Shown here: positions 58,987 through 64,000 of the stretch, one piece after another
Layout: each line of letters begins with the position of its first letter
How positions within the stretch are numbered: the first letter of the stretch is position 1
Source of the DNA: Dasania phycosphaerae
GTDB taxonomy: Bacteria > Pseudomonadota > Gammaproteobacteria > Pseudomonadales > Dasaniaceae
Length of the DNA stretch: 64,000 nt
NCBI RefSeq assembly: GCF_026891035.1
Contig: NZ_JAPTGG010000004.1
Coordinates: 186,001 to 250,000, forward strand
Reading direction: 5' to 3'
Notes under the pieces: model-generated
Database searches by the model: none
What the model saw: only the letters and a program-made list of their open reading frames with translations
What the model was told of the DNA's origin: nothing
Translations under genes and position numbers: made by a program

Positions 58987-60492
58987 ATGATGTCACTCGC
59001 CATTGTTTACACCCGTGCCAAACGCGGCATAGAAGCACCACTGGTTAGCGTAGAAACGCATTTATCCAATGGTTTACCGGCACTTAATATAGTCGGGCTG
59101 CCAGAAACAGCGGTGAAAGAGTCCAAGGACCGAGTACGCAGCGCTATTATTAACTCCCACTTTGAGTTCCCCGCTCGCCGCATCACCATTAATTTAGCCC
59201 CTGCCGACTTACCCAAAGAGGGCGGCCGTTTTGATTTACCTATAGCACTGGGGATTTTAGCCGCTTCCGGACAAGTGCCCATAGAATCGCTGCGCAACAC
59301 CGAATTTATAGGCGAGCTAGCCTTAACCGGTGATTTACGCAGCGTTACCGGCGCGCTGGCCGCCTCACTGCAAAGCCAACAAGATCAGCGCGCCATTGTG
59401 GTCCCAGCCGCCAATGCCGACGAGGCAGCCTTGGCCGAAAAAAGCGTTGTATTCAGCGCCAGTAATTTATTACAGCTCTGTGCGCACCTGCACCAGCGTG
59501 AACAGCTCAGCCCCCATGTGCGCCCACCGCAAACCGGGGCCAGCATTAAATACCCTGACCTTAGTGATATTAAAGGCCAACAGCAGGCGCGCCGCGCTTT
59601 AGAAGTAGCCGCTGCCGGGCAGCACAATCTATTGTTTAGCGGCCCACCCGGTACCGGTAAGACCATGTTAGCCAGCCGCCTACCCGGCATACTGCCACCG
59701 CTAAGCCAGGATGAAATGCTAGAAGTGGCCAACCTTTATTCCGTTAGCCAGCAATACAAGGCCACGCTTTTGTATCAGCAGCGGCCTTTTCGCAACCCTC
59801 ATCACAGCGCCTCAGCCGTGGCCTTGGTGGGCGGCGGCAGCAACCCCAAACCCGGTGAAATTTCACTGGCCCATAATGGCGTATTATTTTTAGATGAGCT
59901 GCCAGAATTTCAACGTAATGTATTAGAGGTGTTGCGCGAACCCTTAGAGTCGGGGGAAATATTGATTAGCCGCGCCAACCAGCAAGTATGTTTTCCCGCC
60001 CGGTTTCAGTTGGTGGCCGCCATGAACCCCTGCCCCTGCGGCTACTATGGTGACAGCGAACGACTATGCCGCTGCACGCCCGACCGTATCAACCGCTATC
60101 GCGATAAAATCTCTGGGCCTTTATTGGACCGCATAGATTTGCAGCTCAGCGTTAATCGCATAGCGCCAGAGTTACTCGCCAATAATAAAAATAGTGCAAC
60201 GGAAAACTCAGCCACCGTCGCCAAAAGAGTATTGGCGGCTAGAAACGTGCAATGGCTGCGCCAGCAAAAAACCAATGCACAATTAAACAATCAAGAAATA
60301 GAGCAGCACTGTGCGCTAAATGACGAGGGCCTGCAATTACTCACCCAGGCCAGCCATAAATTGCAGCTTTCGCCGCGTGCCTATTACCGCATTTTGCGGG
60401 TAGCTCGCACCATAGCCGACTTAGCCCACAGCCCAGATATACGGCTATGCGATTTAAGCGAGGCTATAGGCTACCGCGGTGCCAGCAACTAA
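58987..60492 (+). CDS. comM: YifB/ComM-family AAA+ Mg-chelatase-like helicase
   Basis: A 501-residue protein with an N-terminal Lon-protease-like domain (about 1-170; IVYTRAKRGIEAPLVSVETHLSNGLPALNIVGLPETAVKESKDRV) and an AAA+ domain with Walker A SGPPGTGKTML and Walker B LFLDELPEF. A zinc-binding-like CPCGYYGDSERLCRC segment (about 343-357) follows. ComM in Vibrio is a branch-migration helicase in natural transformation; broader roles are likely since most relatives keep it. ATG 58990 is equally possible as start. Confidence 0.95.
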   Translation: MMSLAIVYTRAKRGIEAPLVSVETHLSNGLPALNIVGLPETAVKESKDRVRSAIINSHFEFPARRITINLAPADLPKEGGRFDLPIALGILAASGQVPIESLRNTEFIGELALTGDLRSVTGALAASLQSQQDQRAIVVPAANADEAALAEKSVVFSASNLLQLCAHLHQREQLSPHVRPPQTGASIKYPDLSDIKGQQQARRALEVAAAGQHNLLFSGPPGTGKTMLASRLPGILPPLSQDEMLEVANLYSVSQQYKATLLYQQRPFRNPHHSASAVALVGGGSNPKPGEISLAHNGVLFLDELPEFQRNVLEVLREPLESGEILISRANQQVCFPARFQLVAAMNPCPCGYYGDSERLCRCTPDRINRYRDKISGPLLDRIDLQLSVNRIAPELLANNKNSATENSATVAKRVLAARNVQWLRQQKTNAQLNNQEIEQHCALNDEGLQLLTQASHKLQLSPRAYYRILRVARTIADLAHSPDIRLCDLSEAIGYRGASN

Positions 60493-60508
60493 TTAGTTTT
60501 AACAAAAA

Positions 60509-60537
60509 AAAACGGCACCTATGATAGATGCCGTTTT
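60509..60537. terminator. Bidirectional terminator
   Basis: Arms AAAACGGCA (60509-60517) and TGCCGTTTT (60529-60537) with an 11-base loop, A run before and T run after. It serves comM and the convergent PEP-CTERM gene. Confidence 0.88.
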
Positions 60538-60565
60538 ATTAAACTCGCCGTACTAGCAAGCCAGT

Positions 60566-61171
60566 TTATTTGATATTGCGTCTCGCCGTTACTAAACCTA
60601 CCAAGCCCAAACCTAATAACGCCAAGGTACCTGGCTCAGAAACCGCTGAGGCGGTGATCGCAGTAGTGAAGTAGTTGTAATTTTCATTATAAGGATCAGC
60701 TGACCATATCCATTCAGCACCGGCGCTAACACCAGGTCTATAACCCCAAGGCCAGTTACCATTGCTACCCAAAGAACGCGGTGCTTGGTAGTTATTCCAG
60801 CCGCTGGTGCTCACTGACCAGTCAGTAGTATTAGTCGTCAAGTTAGAGCCGCCGTTAGCGAAGCTATGGTCAGTGCCCGTCAAATTAAACTCACCTAAAA
60901 AGCCGGCAATGCCACCTTGGTCGTAGGCGTAGATATGTAAAAAATAATCCTGGCCTTGCGCTAAGCTAACGTTGTTGAAGCTGTAGGTATGACCCCAGTT
61001 ATTACCCTGCGCAAGATACACACCTTGCGTATTATCGTCGGTTGCCAAGTAGGCGACAAAACCATTATCGACGTTCAAGCCACCTGACAATAAGGTGGCC
61101 ATTGCATGGCTGCTCGCCAACAAGGCCGTTACCGCCGCGGCTTTTATTACTTTTGCAAAGTACTTCTTCAT
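60566..61171 (-). CDS. PEP-CTERM sorting-domain exported protein
   Basis: A 201-residue secreted protein. The signal peptide is about 1-26 (KVIKAAAVTALLASSHAMA). The C-terminus has the PEP-CTERM tripartite signal: SEPGT, a hydrophobic helix LALLGLGLVGLVTA and RR. Such proteins are processed by exosortase and anchored or released with exopolysaccharide. The body (LNVDNGFVAYLATDDNTQGVYLAQGNNWGHTYSFNNVSL) looks like a beta-sandwich and is rich in N, G, S, T. I do not recognise a function. No exosortase or polysaccharide genes lie nearby. ATG 61171 is chosen over 61255 because it gives the signal peptide. Confidence 0.85.
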   Translation of the reverse strand: MKKYFAKVIKAAAVTALLASSHAMATLLSGGLNVDNGFVAYLATDDNTQGVYLAQGNNWGHTYSFNNVSLAQGQDYFLHIYAYDQGGIAGFLGEFNLTGTDHSFANGGSNLTTNTTDWSVSTSGWNNYQAPRSLGSNGNWPWGYRPGVSAGAEWIWSADPYNENYNYFTTAITASAVSEPGTLALLGLGLVGLVTARRNIK

Positions 61172-61459
61172 ATCACTAAACCTATATTGCTCACAGTTAT
61201 CTCTAAGGGGCGAGACAGCCTTTCTATGCAGAGTATTTAGCAAAATAGAGGCCAATTAAATTTTATCTATTAAAATCAAATATATAGATAACTTAACATC
61301 TGATTAAAAATCGCTAAATGTAATGTATTTCGACACTATAATCGTGAGTTAAGCAAAGACCACAGCCCCCTAACGAGCGCCATTAGCCATAAGCGCTATA
61401 CTACTTAAACCGCCGGGATGCAGAGCAGGTGACGGCTAATAACCACTAAGAGGTGCGCC

Positions 61460-61702
61460 ATGACCATAGAACAACTCAGCCAGCTGTTGCTATACAGCAC
61501 GCTACTCAATTATGGCTTCCTGCTATTGTGGCTGCTTATGCTGAGCTGGCCCAAATCTTGGCTGCGGCGCCTGCACGGGGTCTGGTTTAATATTAAGGCT
61601 GAGCGCTTTGACCTTATCCATTACCAACTGATGGGCGCTTATAAATTACTGATTTTAATTTTTAATTTTGTGCCTTATCTGGCTCTCAAAATGCTTTTCT
61701 AA
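61460..61702 (+). CDS. DUF6868 small membrane protein
   Basis: An 80-residue protein with two membrane helices (about 8-28 and 60-78) around a basic loop. The pattern LNYGFLLLWLLM, LHGVWFNIKAERFDLIHYQLMGAYKLLILIFNFVPYLAL matches the small DUF6868 family. AGAGGTG precedes ATG 61460. Function unknown. It converges with and overlaps the pseudouridine synthase gene by four bases. The 288-bp gap upstream (61172-61459) holds no gene I can support. Confidence 0.78.
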   Translation: MTIEQLSQLLLYSTLLNYGFLLLWLLMLSWPKSWLRRLHGVWFNIKAERFDLIHYQLMGAYKLLILIFNFVPYLALKMLF

Positions 61703-62544
61703 AGCTTCAGCATTAATGCCTCAGGCAATTGGTAATGCTGTTGGCTGCCGCTAACGGGGCAACAAAAAGCCAAGCTATAGGCACAGAGCTGTAAGTTTTG
61801 GCTATGACTTTCGCCATACAGCCTATCGCCCACTATGGCAAAACCGCTATGGGCCAAGTGCTGACGTATTTGATGCTTGCGCCCGGTTTCTATACTCACA
61901 TCTACTAAGGAGTGATTTTTTTCTGCGCTATAGGCTAAGTGATAAAAATGGCTGCAAGCGGCTTTATTATTCACTGACTCGCGAACAGTGTAGGGTTTGG
62001 GCTGCTGGCTAAAATCACCCACTACCACGGCGTGATATTTTTTTTCTAACTGGCGCGATTCAAATAGCGAAGAAAATTGCTGCGCCACTTTTTTACTATG
62101 GGCAATAATAATCAAACCGCTAGTTGCCCTATCTAATCTATGCACAATAAAAGCGGGCCGCTGGGGCTGCAGCTGAATTTCAGCCCAACGGCTAATGGTG
62201 CAATGATCGCCCCATTTAGAGCCCTGCGACAACATGCCATAGGGTTTATACCAAATACTGTAAGCCCCCTCATCGGCCAGCAATTGCGCCGCCGGCACTA
62301 CCGCCTCTAACACTGCATGATTGATATAAAGATGCAATTCATCGCCGCTATTAAGCTGCGTTTTAGCACGCCGTAAACGCCGGGTATGCTTACCACGGCT
62401 TAACCACAGCGCACCTTTATGCATAAAGCCTTTAATCGCCTGCTTAGAATAACCAGAAGCAGATGCCAGTGCATCGAGTACCTGTGCAGGCTCAGTAATA
62501 GCAAGGTGAAATTCTTGTACTGCCTCTAAAGGATTATGATCCAT
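61699..62544 (-). CDS. RluA-family RNA pseudouridine synthase
   Basis: A 281-residue pseudouridine synthase. The catalytic aspartate is in AFIVHRLDRATSGLIIIAHS; KKYHAVVVGDF and GRKHQIRQHLAHSGFAIVGDRLYG follow, as in the RluA group. An N-terminal S4-like region may be present (QAIKGFMHKGALWLSRGKHTRRLRRAKTQLNSGDELHLYI). Target RNA cannot be told; RluA/RluC/TruC-type specificity would need phylogeny. It is downstream of a GGDEF-EAL gene on the same strand across a tandem repeat. Confidence 0.88.
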   Translation of the reverse strand: MDHNPLEAVQEFHLAITEPAQVLDALASASGYSKQAIKGFMHKGALWLSRGKHTRRLRRAKTQLNSGDELHLYINHAVLEAVVPAAQLLADEGAYSIWYKPYGMLSQGSKWGDHCTISRWAEIQLQPQRPAFIVHRLDRATSGLIIIAHSKKVAQQFSSLFESRQLEKKYHAVVVGDFSQQPKPYTVRESVNNKAACSHFYHLAYSAEKNHSLVDVSIETGRKHQIRQHLAHSGFAIVGDRLYGESHSQNLQLCAYSLAFCCPVSGSQQHYQLPEALMLKL

Positions 62545-62565
62545 ACTGCCATCCCATTAGCTCGG

Positions 62566-62633
62566 CTGTAGACTGTAGACTGTAGACTGTAGACTGTAGA
62601 CTGTAGACTGTAGACTGTAGACTGTAGACTGTA
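62566..62633. repeat. CTGTAGA tandem heptamer array
   Basis: Nine perfect CTGTAGA units plus a partial tenth. It begins 22 bases before the pseudouridine synthase start and ends five bases from the GGDEF-EAL stop. On the minus strand the unit reads AGTCTAC, the same AGTC-led heptamer form as other arrays here, but without TAG in the sense strand. Confidence 0.95.
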
Positions 62634-62637
62634 AAAA

Positions 62638-64000
62638 TTATGCCGTAACAGTAACACGCTGATCGATAATAGCAGTAAAGTCTTGCACACTCACCGCCGG
62701 GCTAAAGTAGTAGCCCTGTACTTGTTCACAGTTATGCTCCCATAAAAACTGTATCTGCTCTAAGGTTTCGGCACCTTCGGCTATGACTTTTATTTTTAAG
62801 CTATGGGCTAGGTTAATCATGGCTTTGACGATTTCAGCGTCGCCAAAATCTTCGGTGACATTACTGACAAAGCTGCGATCAATTTTAAGTGCTGAAATAG
62901 GCAAACGCTGTATGTGGGCAAAGGAGGAAAAGCCAGTACCAAAATCATCCAGCGAAAAAGTAATGCCCAATTGGCTTAAAGCCATCATGCCTTCATAGGT
63001 TTGTTGAAAATTCGACATGATGGCGGTTTCGGTTAATTCAAACTCTAAGCGGTGGGCATCCACACGGCTATCTTTAATAATACGCGCAGCCGTTTCTACA
63101 AACATATTATCTTGCAGCTGTTTAAAGGATAGATTTATGGCCACGTGTAAATCGTGGTTACCGCAATCATCAAAATACTTCATATCCTTGCAAGCTTGCT
63201 GTATTACCCAATAACCTATGGGGATAATCAAGCCACACTCTTCGGCCAAGGGAATAAACTCTGCTGGCGACACCAAGCCACGCTTGGGGTGATGCCAACG
63301 AATTAAGCCTTCCATACCTACGGTTTCGCCACTGCGTAAATCTACCCGTGGCTGGTAATACATTTCAAACTGATTGGCGCGCAAGGCTAGGCGTAAATCT
63401 TTTTCTAAATTGACGCGCTGCAAGGCACCTATTTGGGTTTCCTCACTGTAAAAATGATATTGGCTGCCGCGCTCTGACTTGGCCTCCATCATCGCCATAT
63501 TGGCACGTTTAAGCAGGCCGTCTACCGTCTCTCCCGACTCCGGGTACATGGCCACGCCTATGCTGCAGCTAATAATCACCGGCGCGCCCTCTATCATATA
63601 GGGGGCCGATAACACATCTATCACCTTTTGTGACACCAGAGCTACATCTTCAGCGCTGCGACAGTCATCTAATATCAAGGCGAACTCATCACCGCCCATG
63701 CGCGCTAGGCGATCACTTTTACGCACGCAACGCGCCAAGCGCCGCGCCATGGTGCGCACCATTTCGTCGGCGGTATCCATGCTATAGGCTTGGTTGATGC
63801 GCTTAAAACCATCGAGATTAATTAACAATAAGCCCAGCTTGGCGTGCTGGGCTTTGGCAGAGACTATGGCAGCATCCAGGGTCTGCCTAAACATCTGGCG
63901 ATTGGGTATGCCGGTTAACGGATCATAGAGGTGAGATTGTGAAAGTTTCTGGTCAACAACGCTGCGATCCAAAGCATAGCGAAAGGAGCGCTCCAGTATG
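62638..64000 (-). CDS. GGDEF-EAL cyclic di-GMP protein (N-terminus outside window)
   Basis: At least 450 residues; the frame is open to the right edge (residues ILERSFRYALDRSVVDQK), so the gene starts outside. The GGDEF domain has an intact GGDEF (RMGGDEFALIL) and RxxD inhibitory site. The EAL domain has EGL in place of EAL (VGMEGLIRW) but keeps LTETAIM, the DDFGTGFSS loop 6, the lysine in ALKIDRSFV and the glutamate in IAEGAE, so phosphodiesterase activity is plausible. Both activities are predicted by motifs; the missing N-terminus probably carries a sensor. Confidence 0.92.
   Translation of the reverse strand, partial: ILERSFRYALDRSVVDQKLSQSHLYDPLTGIPNRQMFRQTLDAAIVSAKAQHAKLGLLLINLDGFKRINQAYSMDTADEMVRTMARRLARCVRKSDRLARMGGDEFALILDDCRSAEDVALVSQKVIDVLSAPYMIEGAPVIISCSIGVAMYPESGETVDGLLKRANMAMMEAKSERGSQYHFYSEETQIGALQRVNLEKDLRLALRANQFEMYYQPRVDLRSGETVGMEGLIRWHHPKRGLVSPAEFIPLAEECGLIIPIGYWVIQQACKDMKYFDDCGNHDLHVAINLSFKQLQDNMFVETAARIIKDSRVDAHRLEFELTETAIMSNFQQTYEGMMALSQLGITFSLDDFGTGFSSFAHIQRLPISALKIDRSFVSNVTEDFGDAEIVKAMINLAHSLKIKVIAEGAETLEQIQFLWEHNCEQVQGYYFSPAVSVQDFTAIIDQRVTVTA

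Overview
The window reads as chromosome of a Gammaproteobacterium, probably a marine or freshwater relative of Pseudomonas such as a Cellvibrionales/Spongiibacteraceae-type organism. The main evidence is gene order: hemC-hemD-hemX-hemY, algR-algZ, argH, cyaA, lptM-lysA-dapF-DUF484-xerC-HAD, a SutA-like gene, glnK/amtB, ubiK and comM follow the arrangement I know from Pseudomonas, and metX-metW-DUF4426-rdgB is the same kind of conserved block. A PEP-CTERM protein implies an exosortase elsewhere in the genome. The genus is inference.

Layout. 1-7.8 kb: an unusual accessory cluster with a lysine 2,3-aminomutase-like radical SAM enzyme (cut by the left edge), two D-Ala-D-Ala-ligase-like ATP-grasp enzymes, an acetyltransferase/deacetylase fusion, a second acetyltransferase, a divergent LysR regulator and a class III aminotransferase. 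7.9-16.7 kb: a membrane protein, metX-metW-DUF4426, a TTTAGGG array and a structured repeat, rdgB, the TIGR03546/TIGR03545 pair, a diguanylate cyclase with an ethylene-receptor-like sensor domain, and phospholipase A. 16.7-25.7 kb: a QEGLA metalloprotease-like protein, the haem genes, algR-algZ and argH. 25.7-41.6 kb: a second copy of the structured repeat and a cobalamin region. Its plus-strand part is cobU-cobT-cobC-cobS. Its minus-strand part is btuB-btuC-btuD-cbiB-cobD-btuF-bluB-cobQ-cobO-cbiA, headed by a cobalamin riboswitch and interrupted by a small GIY-YIG nuclease gene bracketed by palindromic repeats. 41.7-52.6 kb: an SMR pump, cyaA, glutaminase, two envelope proteins and the lptM-lysA-dapF-DUF484-xerC-HAD operon. 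52.7-54.2 kb: a small AT-rich island. 54.3-64 kb: a LuxR-type regulator, sutA-like gene, torF-amtB-glnK under a probable NtrC/sigma-54 promoter, ubiK, comM, a PEP-CTERM protein, DUF6868, a pseudouridine synthase and a GGDEF-EAL protein cut by the right edge.

How the genes work together. HemC and HemD make uroporphyrinogen III, the common precursor of haem and corrin. The cobalamin genes cover a,c-diamide formation, adenosylation, cobyric acid and adenosylcobinamide formation, dimethylbenzimidazole synthesis and loop assembly, plus B12 uptake; no corrin-ring genes lie in the window. The first cluster has the parts to turn lysine into beta-lysine, ligate it to other amino acids and add or remove acetyl groups; its product is unknown.

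The most interesting non-gene signals are: (1) a family of heptameric repeats placed at or just after stop codons of at least seven genes; (2) two copies of a roughly 315-bp repeat whose stems keep pairing while their sequences differ; (3) the GIY-YIG/palindrome unit inside the B12 operon.
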